64,000 bases of DNA from Borrelia turcica IST7 (GTDB lineage: Bacteria > Spirochaetota > Spirochaetia > Borreliales > Borreliaceae), in NCBI RefSeq assembly GCF_003606285.1, contig NZ_CP028884.1:310001-374000 (forward strand), in the 5' to 3' direction. The translations under genes were made by a program, and so were the position numbers. The notes under the pieces were generated by a model. That model did not search any database, was not told the origin of the DNA, and was given only the letters and a program-made list of their open reading frames with translations. Of this stretch, positions 41,297 to 51,076 are shown in pieces. Within the stretch, counting starts at the first letter, position 1, and the number at the start of each line of letters is the position of its first letter.

Positions 41297-42904
41297 ATGT
41301 CATATCATTATATTCACAATTTTTTAAAAAATAAATTTAAATTGTTAATAATATTCTTAATAATGATAGCCTCTTGTAGCAAACCAACTGATAACAAACT
41401 ATCTTTTAAAGTTAATATAGGAGGAGAACCTGCATCTCTTGACCCTCAATTAGACGATGGAAGTACAGGAGAAATCCAAGGACAACTATTCTTGGGACTT
41501 GTTATAGGAGACTCTAAAACTGGAGGATATAAACCAGGACTTGCTCATTCTTGGGATATCTCCGATGATGGTCTTATTTACACTTTTTACTTAAGAGAGG
41601 GGCTCGTTTGGAGTGATGGCGTACCTATTACTGCTGAAGGGATTAGAAAATCTTACCTTAGAGTCTTAAATAAAGAAACAGCAGCGCCTTATGTAAATAT
41701 AATCAAATCAACAGTAAAAAATGCACAGGATTATTTCGATAGTAACGTATCTGATTCTGAACTTGGAGTTAAAGCTATTAACGACAAGACCTTAGAAATA
41801 ACTCTTACTAATCCAAAGCCTTACTTCCTCGATATGTTAGTAAATCAAATTTTTGTACCAGTACCAGTTCATGCTATTGAAAAGTATGGCAGTAATTGGA
41901 CAAATCCTGAAAATATGGTAGTAAGTGGGCCTTTTAAACTAAAAGAAAAAGTCCTAAATGAAAAATTAGTACTGGGGAAAAACGATAAATACTATGACGC
42001 AAAAAATGTAGCACTTGAAGAACTCGTGCTCTTAACAATAGATAATAATACAATCCTTTATAACATGTATTTAAATAATGAAATTGATGGCCTCTTCCAC
42101 AGCATTCCTCCTGACACTCTGGCAAACATAGAACTAAGAGAAGATCATTATAGACACAGAAATAATACAATAGGATTTTTTTCATTTAACACCACTGTTA
42201 AACCACTTGATAATCCAAAAGTCAGAGAAGCTTTAACACTTGCCATTGACAGAGAACTGACATCTAAAACTTTTAATAAAGGGAAAGCAGAGCCCACAAG
42301 AAACTTAACTCCACCACTTGAACACTATTCTTATGGTAAAGAGCTCACATTATTTGACCCAAAGAGAGCTAAACAATTACTAGCTGAGACTGGTTATCCT
42401 GACGGTAAAGATTTTCCTACTTTAACAATATCAATCAGCATGGTACCCTACCAAAAAAAAATGGGAGAATTTATTCAAAATCAATGGAAAGAAATGCTAA
42501 ATATTAACATTCAAGTCCAAACTCAAGAATGGTCAATACTCTCTCAAAACAGAAAAAATGGAAATTATGAAATAGCAATAACTGGAAGAATTGCTGATTT
42601 TAATGATCCACTATCATTCTTAAACATATTTACAAGTGAAAATTCGCACTTAGCATCATACAAATATTCAAATAAAAAATATGATGATTTAATAAAGCAA
42701 TCTGATTTTGAACAAGACCCAATCAAAAGACGAGACATCTTAAGAAAAGCTGAAGAGATAATAGTAGAGAAAGACTTCCCTATAGCTCCAACATACATAT
42801 ATGTAGGAAATTATCTATTCAGAAATGATAAATGGACTGGATGGACTCCTAACCTTTTCAACAGACACAATCTACACGAATTAAAACCAATTAAAAACAG
42901 TTAA
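41297..42904 (+). CDS. OppA oligopeptide-binding lipoprotein, copy 4
   Basis: 535 residues, SBP_bac_5 family, with a longer basic N-terminus (MSYHYIHNFLKNKFK) before the hydrophobic signal and the lipobox IASC. It carries the common blocks GLAHSWDISDDGLIYTFYLR and DNPKVREALTLAIDREL and is otherwise closest to copy 3 in layout, but diverges in the second lobe (ISMVPYQKKMGEFIQ, EIAITGRIADFNDP). AAGGAGG before ATG is a strong ribosome site. B. burgdorferi has three chromosomal oppA genes in this locus as I recall, so this copy next to oppB is lineage-specific or has been lost there. I leave the gene number open. Confidence 0.95.
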   Translation: MSYHYIHNFLKNKFKLLIIFLIMIASCSKPTDNKLSFKVNIGGEPASLDPQLDDGSTGEIQGQLFLGLVIGDSKTGGYKPGLAHSWDISDDGLIYTFYLREGLVWSDGVPITAEGIRKSYLRVLNKETAAPYVNIIKSTVKNAQDYFDSNVSDSELGVKAINDKTLEITLTNPKPYFLDMLVNQIFVPVPVHAIEKYGSNWTNPENMVVSGPFKLKEKVLNEKLVLGKNDKYYDAKNVALEELVLLTIDNNTILYNMYLNNEIDGLFHSIPPDTLANIELREDHYRHRNNTIGFFSFNTTVKPLDNPKVREALTLAIDRELTSKTFNKGKAEPTRNLTPPLEHYSYGKELTLFDPKRAKQLLAETGYPDGKDFPTLTISISMVPYQKKMGEFIQNQWKEMLNINIQVQTQEWSILSQNRKNGNYEIAITGRIADFNDPLSFLNIFTSENSHLASYKYSNKKYDDLIKQSDFEQDPIKRRDILRKAEEIIVEKDFPIAPTYIYVGNYLFRNDKWTGWTPNLFNRHNLHELKPIKNS

Positions 42905-42939
42905 GCAAAAATTAAATTACAAAATGTAGTTAAAACATA

Positions 42940-43018
42940 TAACACAAATAAATATTTATTTATAAAATGATAAAAACAAATGTCAATATTTTAAATAAAT
43001 ATTTAAGATTATGTGTTA
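42940..43018. repeat. Imperfect inverted repeat between oppA4 and oppB
   Basis: TAACACA (42940-42946) pairs with TGTGTTA (43012-43018), and AAATATTTATTT-type sequence within 42947-42961 pairs with AAATAAATATTT (42993-43004), with a bulge on one side. It is very AT-rich, so chance is possible. It lies in the 165-bp gap where transcription changes from the oppA genes to oppBCDF. Confidence 0.35.
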
Positions 43019-43069
43019 AAATAATTAACTATGTAGATTAAAAATCCTATTGTTAAATAAGGAGCACTT

Positions 43070-43990
43070 ATGCTAAAGTTTACCATACAAAAACTATTAG
43101 AAACAGTTCCAACTCTAATAGCAATAACTTTTTTATGCTTTTTAATAATGAGACTTGCTCCTGGGAATCCATTTGATTCTGAGAAACCTATTGATCCTCA
43201 GGTAAAAGAAAAATTAATGCAAAAATATCACCTTGATAAACCTTTTTATCTTCAAGCTTACTACTACATCACAAATGTTTTAAAAGGAGATTTTGGACCA
43301 TCATTAAAAAAGAAAGACTTAAGTGTAAATCAATATATAAAATTAGGAATGCCTAAGTCATTTACAATCGGAATAATAACTTTAATATTATCTCTCATGC
43401 TTGGAATTTTATTCGGAACAATCGCCGCTATTAAAAAAAATACTCGAATCGATTATATAATAAGAGTAATAGCAATATTTGGAATTTCTGTACCTACTTT
43501 TGTAATTGGTCCCATTTTGCAATATTTTCTATCCGTAAAATTAGGCTTATTTTACACCTCTGGCTGGATTACAGAGCGCGGAGGTCTTGCAAATTTAGTT
43601 ATGCCCATATTAACACTTACTTTGCCATATACAGCTATTTTTACAAGAATACTTAGAGGTTCTATGTTAGAAATATTAAATAGCGATTTTGTAAGAACAG
43701 CAAGAGCTAAAGGATTAAGTTTTAATGTAATAGTCAGAAAACATGTATTAATAGGAGCCATACTTCCTCTAGTAAGTTACATGGGACCTATTTTTGCTGG
43801 AATAATTTCTGGTAGTATGGTTATTGAACAAATATTTAGAATAGCTGGATTGGGTATGGTTACAGTAGAATCATCCCTAAACAGAGACTATCCACTATTA
43901 ATGGGCTCTGTCTTAGTTTATTCAACCATACTGCTTATATCCATTTTAGTATCAGACATTGCTTACAAAAGACTTGACCCAAGAGTATAG
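43070..43990 (+). CDS. oppB: OppB oligopeptide transport permease
   Basis: 306 residues with six membrane segments. The N-terminus (FTIQKLLETVPTLIAITFLC, then RLAPGNPFD) is typical of OppB/DppB, and the cytoplasmic EAA loop that contacts the ATPase reads FVRTARAKGLSFNVIVRKHV. It forms the membrane channel with OppC. AAGGAG lies before ATG 43070; oppC starts 12 nt after its stop, and the whole oppBCDF set is one transcription unit. Confidence 0.97.
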   Translation: MLKFTIQKLLETVPTLIAITFLCFLIMRLAPGNPFDSEKPIDPQVKEKLMQKYHLDKPFYLQAYYYITNVLKGDFGPSLKKKDLSVNQYIKLGMPKSFTIGIITLILSLMLGILFGTIAAIKKNTRIDYIIRVIAIFGISVPTFVIGPILQYFLSVKLGLFYTSGWITERGGLANLVMPILTLTLPYTAIFTRILRGSMLEILNSDFVRTARAKGLSFNVIVRKHVLIGAILPLVSYMGPIFAGIISGSMVIEQIFRIAGLGMVTVESSLNRDYPLLMGSVLVYSTILLISILVSDIAYKRLDPRV

Positions 43991-44002
43991 GAGGATAACA
44001 AA

Positions 44003-45055
44003 ATGAGCGACTATGAACAAAAAAACACCTCATTTGAGTCTCATACATCTAGTAGAAGAGCTTGGTTAAGATTTAAAGAAAATAAGCTCGCATTTATAAG
44101 CATATTTATTATTGGATTTTATATAATAATTGCAATATTGCAGCCAATCTTACCAATATATAAATACTATACTCAAGTGGTTGAACATGCTGATTTACCC
44201 CCATCTTTTAGACATGCTGGAGAATTATGGTATGAGAAAGAACTTAATTTCATACAAAAACTAGCAAAAAAAGAAAAACGAGAACTCAATGAAGAAGAAA
44301 ACGCCAAACTAGAAGAAATAAAAGGGAGAATAGAAACAGAAGTCCAAAAAATTGACGGTAGAGATACTAAAATACACAAAAGAATATACATACTCGGAAC
44401 AGATAGCCTTGGAAGAGACTTGCTTGCAAGAATAATACAAGGTAGTCAAATATCAATATCTGTAGGGTTTATTGGTGCATTCATATCGATGATAATAGGG
44501 ACCATAATAGGGGCAATAGCAGGGTTCTTTGGTGGTATCACAGATAGGGTCATAACTAAAATAATAGAAATTCTTTATGTTTTGCCTTCTTTACTTGTAA
44601 TAATAACATTAATGACTGTTATGGAAAGAAACATAATAGGGTTATTTATTGCAATTAGCATTATTTCATGGCTATCACTTGCCAGAATAGTTAGAGGGCA
44701 AATACAATCACTTTCAAAATCTGAATTTATACAAGCAGCTAGAACATTAGGTGCAACAAATAAGAGGATGATATTTAATCATTTAATCCCCAATAGCCTT
44801 GGTATGATAGCAATAATCACAACAATGAATGTTCCAGGGTTTATTATGGTTGAATCATTTTTATCATTTTTGGGTCTTGGAATATCAGCACCAATGACTA
44901 GCTGGGGAGAGTTAGTTAAAAATGGGATTCCTACATTTATTGAATATCCATGGAAAATTTTCATTCCAGCAACAGTCATGACAATATTCTTGCTATTTAT
45001 GAATTTTTTAGGCGACGGATTAAGAGATGCATTTGATCCGAAGGATCAACTCTAG
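44003..45055 (+). CDS. oppC: OppC oligopeptide transport permease
   Basis: 350 residues, longer than many OppC proteins because of a charged, coiled-coil-like insertion (about residues 90-130: QKLAKKEKRELNEEENAKLE and on) between the first membrane segment and the channel core, expected to be extracytoplasmic. The core has the ILGTDSLGRDLLARII motif and the EAA loop FIQAARTLGATNKRMIFNH. It pairs with OppB. GGAGGA precedes the ATG; oppD follows 12 nt later. Confidence 0.97.
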   Translation: MSDYEQKNTSFESHTSSRRAWLRFKENKLAFISIFIIGFYIIIAILQPILPIYKYYTQVVEHADLPPSFRHAGELWYEKELNFIQKLAKKEKRELNEEENAKLEEIKGRIETEVQKIDGRDTKIHKRIYILGTDSLGRDLLARIIQGSQISISVGFIGAFISMIIGTIIGAIAGFFGGITDRVITKIIEILYVLPSLLVIITLMTVMERNIIGLFIAISIISWLSLARIVRGQIQSLSKSEFIQAARTLGATNKRMIFNHLIPNSLGMIAIITTMNVPGFIMVESFLSFLGLGISAPMTSWGELVKNGIPTFIEYPWKIFIPATVMTIFLLFMNFLGDGLRDAFDPKDQL

Positions 45056-45067
45056 GAGAACAACCAA

Positions 45068-45940
45068 ATGAAAGAAGATTACATATTGGAAATCAAAAAT
45101 TTAGCAATTGAGTTTAAGTTAAAACACACAACAATATACCCTGTAAACAACATAAACCTAAAAATGAAAAGAGGAGAAATTAGGGCTATTGTTGGAGAAT
45201 CTGGCAGCGGAAAATCTGTTACAAGTATGGCTATATTAAAGCTATTACCTGAAATGACAACAGTATACAAAGAAGGCGAAATACTATTTGAAGGACAAGA
45301 TTTGCTTAAGCTTAGTGAAACAGAACTTCAAAGTATTAGAGGCAATAAAATAGCCATGATATTTCAAGATCCAATGACTTCTTTAAACCCATATTTAAGA
45401 ATATCCACACAAATTGAAGAAACAATAATGTTGCATCAAAAACTAGACAAACATACAGCAAAGAAAAAAGCAATAGAAATGCTAAAGACCGTTGGTGTTG
45501 TGAGCGCAGAAGAGAGGATATCACATTATCCACATCAATTCTCCGGAGGAATGAGACAAAGAGTTATGATTGCAATGGCTTTAAGTTGTCATCCTTCTTT
45601 ATTAATAGCAGATGAACCTACTACAGCTCTTGATGTTACAATTCAAGAACAAATACTATTACTCATTAAAAGTTTATCTAAAAAATTCAATACTTCAACA
45701 ATACTAATAACTCATGATTTAGCAGTAGTTGCAGAAATTTGTGATACCGTATCTGTAATGTACCAAGGTAAATTTGTGGAAGAAGGGACAGTAGAAGAAA
45801 TATTTAAAAATCCTAAACATCCATATACAATCGGGCTTTTAAAATCAATACTTACTCTGGATCAAGACCCAAATGAGCAGCTTTATTCAATTAAAGTAAA
45901 CTCTATCGCATCAACTACAAATAACATCGAGGAGCTTTAA
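45068..45940 (+). CDS. oppD: OppD oligopeptide transport ATPase
   Basis: 290 residues. Walker A is VGESGSGKSVTSMAIL (about residues 39-54), the Q-loop IFQDPMTSLNP, the signature QFSGGMRQRVMIA and Walker B LLIADEPTTALD are all intact. It is shorter than typical OppD (about 320-340): the C-terminal extension with the Gly-Cys ... Arg-Cys cysteine motif is missing and the protein ends soon after HPYTIGLLKSI. In related transporters that motif can hold an Fe-S cluster. AGGAG precedes the ATG. The gene abuts oppF with no gap. Confidence 0.96.
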   Translation: MKEDYILEIKNLAIEFKLKHTTIYPVNNINLKMKRGEIRAIVGESGSGKSVTSMAILKLLPEMTTVYKEGEILFEGQDLLKLSETELQSIRGNKIAMIFQDPMTSLNPYLRISTQIEETIMLHQKLDKHTAKKKAIEMLKTVGVVSAEERISHYPHQFSGGMRQRVMIAMALSCHPSLLIADEPTTALDVTIQEQILLLIKSLSKKFNTSTILITHDLAVVAEICDTVSVMYQGKFVEEGTVEEIFKNPKHPYTIGLLKSILTLDQDPNEQLYSIKVNSIASTTNNIEEL

Positions 45941-46921
45941 ATGAACAACGGGAAAGACATAATTCTTAAAGTAGAAAATTTAGTACAAACATTTACAATT
46001 GGAGAAGACTTTTTATTTTGGAAAAATAAGCGCAAGATAAACGCTGTAAATGGCATCAGTTTTGAAGTTGAACGCAATAAAACATTAGGGCTCGTTGGAG
46101 AATCTGGATGCGGTAAATCAACAACTCTCAGGTCAATAATGCAACTCTATACACCAACATCTGGTAGCATATACTTTAATGGAAAAGACATCACTAAACT
46201 TCCAAAAAGAGAACTTTTGAAGACAAAAAAAGATATGCAAATGGTATTTCAAGACCCTCATACCTCTCTTAACCCAAGAATGACAATAAAAGAAATAATA
46301 GCAGAGCCATTAGTTATTTATAATGAAAATAAAATTCTTCCAAAAACAAAACAAGAGATAGATAAAAGAGTAAATGAACTAATGGACATCACCGAACTTG
46401 AAAAAAGCATGTTATCCAGATATCCACACGAATTCTCAGGAGGACAAAGACAAAGAATAGGAATAGCAAGAGCACTTGCTTTAAGTCCTAAGCTTTTACT
46501 ACTAGATGAAGCCGTATCTGCTCTAGATGTATCAATAAGAGCGCAAATTTTAAATTTACTTAAAACTCTACAAAAAGAATTAAACTTATCTTATCTCTTT
46601 ATATCCCATGACTTGGCAGTAGTCAAATACATGAGTGACAAAATTGCTGTAATGTATTTGGGGGTCATTTTAGAAGTTGCACCTAGAGATATCTTATTTT
46701 CAAATCCTATCCATCCATACACCAAAACGCTAATAGCATCTATTCCTGAAATCGATCCTGAAAAAAGAAAAAATAAAAATATAAAACTAGATGAACCATC
46801 ATTATCAAGCATGCGAAATACAAATTCAACACCAGAAAGCATACCACTTGAAGAAGTAGAAAAGGATCATTTTGTATCTAAGTATCTTCTCGATGAAATG
46901 AATAACTTAATAAACAAATAA
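45941..46921 (+). CDS. oppF: OppF oligopeptide transport ATPase
   Basis: 326 residues. Walker A is GLVGESGCGKSTTLRS (about residues 50-65), the Q-loop is MVFQDPHTSLNPR, the signature EFSGGQRQRIGIARAL and Walker B LLLLDEAVSALD are intact (Ala-Val replacing the usual Pro-Val/Thr after DE). The C-terminus (LDEPSLSSMRNTN onward) lacks the GC-x-F-x-x-RC cysteine motif normally found there. It completes the importer with OppBCD. The ATG directly follows the oppD stop. Confidence 0.96.
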   Translation: MNNGKDIILKVENLVQTFTIGEDFLFWKNKRKINAVNGISFEVERNKTLGLVGESGCGKSTTLRSIMQLYTPTSGSIYFNGKDITKLPKRELLKTKKDMQMVFQDPHTSLNPRMTIKEIIAEPLVIYNENKILPKTKQEIDKRVNELMDITELEKSMLSRYPHEFSGGQRQRIGIARALALSPKLLLLDEAVSALDVSIRAQILNLLKTLQKELNLSYLFISHDLAVVKYMSDKIAVMYLGVILEVAPRDILFSNPIHPYTKTLIASIPEIDPEKRKNKNIKLDEPSLSSMRNTNSTPESIPLEEVEKDHFVSKYLLDEMNNLINK

Positions 46922-46930
46922 AGTTATAAC

Positions 46931-47062
46931 CTATATGCTTTTCATAACTTGCTCTTCAAGCAAAGTGTCCTTTGTGTACGCCTGCCTCTAACTAAGACCC
47001 GTCTCTACGAACAATTTTCTACTAATACTAGAAAGTATTAATTCCATAACTCTATTGTTCAT
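46931..47062 (-). pseudogene. Small interrupted reading frame in the oppF-CBM48 gene gap
   Basis: On the minus strand ATG 47062, preceded by AAAAGGAA at usable spacing, opens a 24-codon frame (MNNRVMELILSSISRKLFVE and four more) that stops at TAG 46988-46990; the same frame then continues 18 codons to a second TAG at 46931. The region is richer in G+C than its flanks. It may be a decayed gene, a 24-residue small protein, or chance. An inverted repeat (GAACAAT 47009-47015 with ATTGTTC 47054-47060, plus an inner 6-bp stem at 47024-47039) overlaps it. Confidence 0.3.
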
Positions 47063-47120
47063 ATATTTCCTTTTGCTTGTAATTTCAACAAGAATACAAA
47101 CTTAATATCATAAATAAAAA

Positions 47121-47876
47121 CTATTGATTATCAAAATAAGAAACTTCAAAATCTATCTTATTGTCAATTCCCTTAACAAAATACAGATTAGTTCTATTAA
47201 CATTATTCTTATCTATCACTTTATTTCCAGAATCAACAAAATAATAATAAATCCTACCTTTAGGAAGGTCTTTAAGCTTAATAGTATATATCCCTTGATT
47301 GTGCTCCTGCTCAATTAATCTGTTTAAAAACGGATTAAAATTATTAAAATTCCCAGCTATTGTAACAACCTGCCCAGGACGACCTATATAAAAAATTTCA
47401 ACTTCTCTACTATCAGAAGAATCAATTGGATTTCGTAAAGAAATATAACTATCATTTATACCTGAAATATCAATTACAGAAAATGGTATTAAGTCTTTAT
47501 CATAGACTATATTTGTATTATATTCATCATTTGTCCAAATTCCATCCACAACAAGTTTATACTTTATTCTACAAAGCCCATGAGGAAGATTTACTTTTAC
47601 AAAAAAAAGACCATACTTATTTTTCTGAAATAAATACTTTTTTGCATAACCATCAAAATCAAAAACAGCAAAGACTTTCCTAATACTTTTATCCGGAGGG
47701 TAAAACATAATAACCCTCTTAGAGTCAACTATTGGTGTTAAATTATCCTTTCTTGTTGAAATTTCCAAAAATTCAATTAAAGATAAATTAAAATTTTCAA
47801 CAACATAACCTTCTAAATAACTAATATTAAAGATAAAAAATATAAAATAAAAAAAATATCTTGAAAGCCTTTTCAT
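47121..47876 (-). CDS. Exported protein with CBM48-like (glycogen-binding type) E-set domain
   Basis: 251 residues. The N-terminus MKRLSRYFFYFIFFIFNISY is a signal peptide with no clear lipobox. Two E-set-like regions are visible: VFAVFDFDGYAKKYLFQKNK with LPHGLCRIKYKLVVDG, and VVTIAGNFNNFNPFLNRLIE with LKDLPKGRIYYYFVDSGNK. The second is a recognisable CBM48/AMPK-type carbohydrate-binding pattern. In B. burgdorferi the positional counterpart (BB0336) is called P26. The ligand and role are unknown. It stands alone on the minus strand between oppF and eno. Confidence 0.75.
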   Translation of the reverse strand: MKRLSRYFFYFIFFIFNISYLEGYVVENFNLSLIEFLEISTRKDNLTPIVDSKRVIMFYPPDKSIRKVFAVFDFDGYAKKYLFQKNKYGLFFVKVNLPHGLCRIKYKLVVDGIWTNDEYNTNIVYDKDLIPFSVIDISGINDSYISLRNPIDSSDSREVEIFYIGRPGQVVTIAGNFNNFNPFLNRLIEQEHNQGIYTIKLKDLPKGRIYYYFVDSGNKVIDKNNVNRTNLYFVKGIDNKIDFEVSYFDNQ

Positions 47877-47919
47877 AACTTAATTGGAAAATCTAATACA
47901 CAATTCTTTTGACAAATAC

Positions 47920-47948
47920 TACACATTTATTTTATTTCTTATTATACT
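47920..47948 (+). promoter_or_regulatory. Candidate eno promoter
   Basis: TACACA (47920-47925), 17-base spacer, TATACT (47943-47948), 50 nt before the eno ATG. A good TTGACA lies further upstream at 47909 but its spacing to this -10 is too long. Confidence 0.4.
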
Positions 47949-47968
47949 AAAAACATATAGTAAAGTAA

Positions 47969-49300
<1,332 letters not shown>

Positions 49301-49301
49301 A

Positions 49302-49324
49302 AAAAAGCCCCCACGGGGCTTTTT
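49302..49324. terminator. Bidirectional terminator between eno and rpsI
   Basis: AAAAGCCCC, a three-base loop, GGGGCTTTT flanked by A-run and T-run. GC-rich stem in an AT-rich genome; the symmetric flanks let it stop both eno (plus) and rpsI (minus). Confidence 0.9.
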
Positions 49325-49341
49325 CATAAAAATACAAATTC

Positions 49342-49752
49342 TTATCTTTTTGAAAATTGGAAACTTTTTCTAGCTTTCTTTCTGCCAAATTTCTTACGCT
49401 CAACCTTTCTTGAATCTCTTGTTAAAAACCCATTAGATTTAAGAACTACTCTATGTTCCTCATCAAGTGCAAAAAGAGCCCTTGCAACCCCATGCCTAAT
49501 AGCACCAGCCTGACCCGAAATGCCTCCACCATAAATATTTATATAAACGTCATATTTCCCAAGAGTATTTGTTAAAACCAATGGTGATAAAGCAAGTGTT
49601 CTTAAATTTTCAAGCTGTATATAAGAATCAAAATTTCTACCATTAATCTTAATCTCACCCTTACCTTCTCTAATATACACCCTAGCAACAGAAGACTTCC
49701 GTCTTCCAGTACCCATTGCTAAATTAACACCCTTAACATTTACCTTTGCCAT
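49342..49752 (-). CDS. rpsI: 30S ribosomal protein S9
   Basis: 136 residues. S9 reaches into the P site with its basic C-terminal tail; here the tail is [13 protein letters not shown]. Family patterns are [39 protein letters not shown] and [22 protein letters not shown] is before the ATG. It is the second gene of the conserved rplM-rpsI pair, 10 nt after rplM. Confidence 0.98.
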   Translation of the reverse strand: MAKVNVKGVNLAMGTGRRKSSVARVYIREGKGEIKINGRNFDSYIQLENLRTLALSPLVLTNTLGKYDVYINIYGGGISGQAGAIRHGVARALFALDEEHRVVLKSNGFLTRDSRKVERKKFGRKKARKSFQFSKR

Positions 49753-49762
49753 TTTCCCTCTC

Positions 49763-50212
49763 TTAATCCAAATCTAATTTATAAGGATTTTGTGCCTTAA
49801 GATTATGTTCAGCCCCAGAAAAAACCCTAAGATTCCTAAAAAGCTCACGCCCCAAAGGCCCCTTTGGCAACATACCCTTAATAGCTATTTCAAGAGGAGC
49901 TGTCGGCTTCCTCTCAGACAATGTCCTAAAAGTATCAGAATAAAGGCCCCCCGGATATCTTGAATGTCTATAATAAATTTTCTGAGAATATTTCTTACCC
50001 GTAAGCTTAATCTTTGAAGCATTAATAATTATAACATTATCACCCAAATCTTGATGAGGTGTATAATAAGCCTTATGCTTACCTCTCAAAATCCTAACCG
50101 CTTCTGTAGCAATTCTACCAAGAACTTTATCATTAGCATCAATAATACACCATCTCTTCTCCACATACCTTGGTTTAACCCATATTGTCTTATTCTCAGT
50201 TATTCTATTCAT
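49763..50212 (-). CDS. rplM: 50S ribosomal protein L13
   Basis: 149 residues from ATG 50212, the expected size; an in-frame GTG at 50230 would add six residues and has poorer fit to the family. L13 is an early assembly protein of the 50S subunit. Patterns include [51 protein letters not shown] and [24 protein letters not shown] is visible 12 bases before ATG 50212. Paired with rpsI. Confidence 0.97.
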   Translation of the reverse strand: MNRITENKTIWVKPRYVEKRWCIIDANDKVLGRIATEAVRILRGKHKAYYTPHQDLGDNVIIINASKIKLTGKKYSQKIYYRHSRYPGGLYSDTFRTLSERKPTAPLEIAIKGMLPKGPLGRELFRNLRVFSGAEHNLKAQNPYKLDLD

Positions 50213-50290
50213 AGTAATTAAAGTCCTCACTTAGATATTGTACAAAATCATACTTTTAAATTGTATTATTTGTAAACTAACCTGTCAATA

Positions 50291-51076
50291 CTAATAACTA
50301 AATTTATCATATAGCTTAAAAGAAACTTTTCGAAATCCATCTAAATCTCCCTTAGAAAATTTTAAAGGAACAATAGAAGGATTGTCAAAAACAGGACTAA
50401 TTAAATATCCATTCTTTAAATATTCATTAAAAACTTCAACATGATACTCAGATTTATAAAGAGGAAACATGTATCTATTCATTATTCTAAACATAGAAGT
50501 AGCGAAAATATCAAAATTAATTTTTTTATCCTTTTCATAAGACATAATATTAACAAGCATATGTCTAGCAACTGCTAAAGTTAAAGCATCGAAACTATTT
50601 CTAAATTCTATTTTTTTAGATAAATTATCTATTATAACAATACTAATAGACATGCACCCCGGCATTGGAATATTTACAAGCATAGGATACCTAAAATTAC
50701 TAAATCCAACCTTAAATTCATATATTCCATGCTTTTCTTCCCAAGGTTTACTAAAATAACTTTGACCCGTTAAAGATAATAAAAATTCCCTAGCATCTCT
50801 TTCAAACTTAAAAACATATGCACACCCCGCCTCTTTAAAAAAAGAAAAAAAAACATTTTCAAATTGTTTTCTAAATATAGAAGGATAAGAAGCTGTAAGT
50901 CCTCTTGAAAAAGTTTGTTTAAGAATAAGATTTAAACCTTTAACCCTATGTCCTAAAAAATTATTACCCCCATTCAAATATAAATCCAAATACCTATTAC
51001 CCTTAATATCATAAAGGTAAAAAAACCTTGCTCTCTTAATAATTGGAATACAATTTATCAGAGACTCACTACACAT
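50291..51076 (-). CDS. Class-III aminotransferase-like protein lacking the catalytic core
   Basis: 261 residues. The N-terminus (CIPIIKRARFFYLYDIKGNR, then YLDLYLNGGNNFLGHR at about residues 29-44) is plainly that of class III aminotransferases such as glutamate-1-semialdehyde aminomutase. The C-terminus (YLKNGYLISPVFDNPSIVPL) resembles their small domain. The middle of the normal protein, about 150 residues with the PLP-binding Asp (DEV) and Lys motifs, is absent. It is therefore unlikely to be a PLP enzyme. It overlaps the gatB end by eight bases and is intact as an open frame. Position matches BB0340. Binding or regulatory role unknown. Confidence 0.75.
   Translation of the reverse strand: MCSESLINCIPIIKRARFFYLYDIKGNRYLDLYLNGGNNFLGHRVKGLNLILKQTFSRGLTASYPSIFRKQFENVFFSFFKEAGCAYVFKFERDAREFLLSLTGQSYFSKPWEEKHGIYEFKVGFSNFRYPMLVNIPMPGCMSISIVIIDNLSKKIEFRNSFDALTLAVARHMLVNIMSYEKDKKINFDIFATSMFRIMNRYMFPLYKSEYHVEVFNEYLKNGYLISPVFDNPSIVPLKFSKGDLDGFRKVSFKLYDKFSY

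Noticed and set aside
35936-42904. IS element or composite transposon around the oppA repeats
   Set aside because: No transposase and no terminal inverted repeats; the repeats are the genes themselves, so duplication and gene conversion explain them.
46922-47120. tRNA or tRNA relic in the GC-richer patch after oppF
   Set aside because: I looked for a cloverleaf and a TTCRA loop and found neither; only the nested inverted repeat is real.
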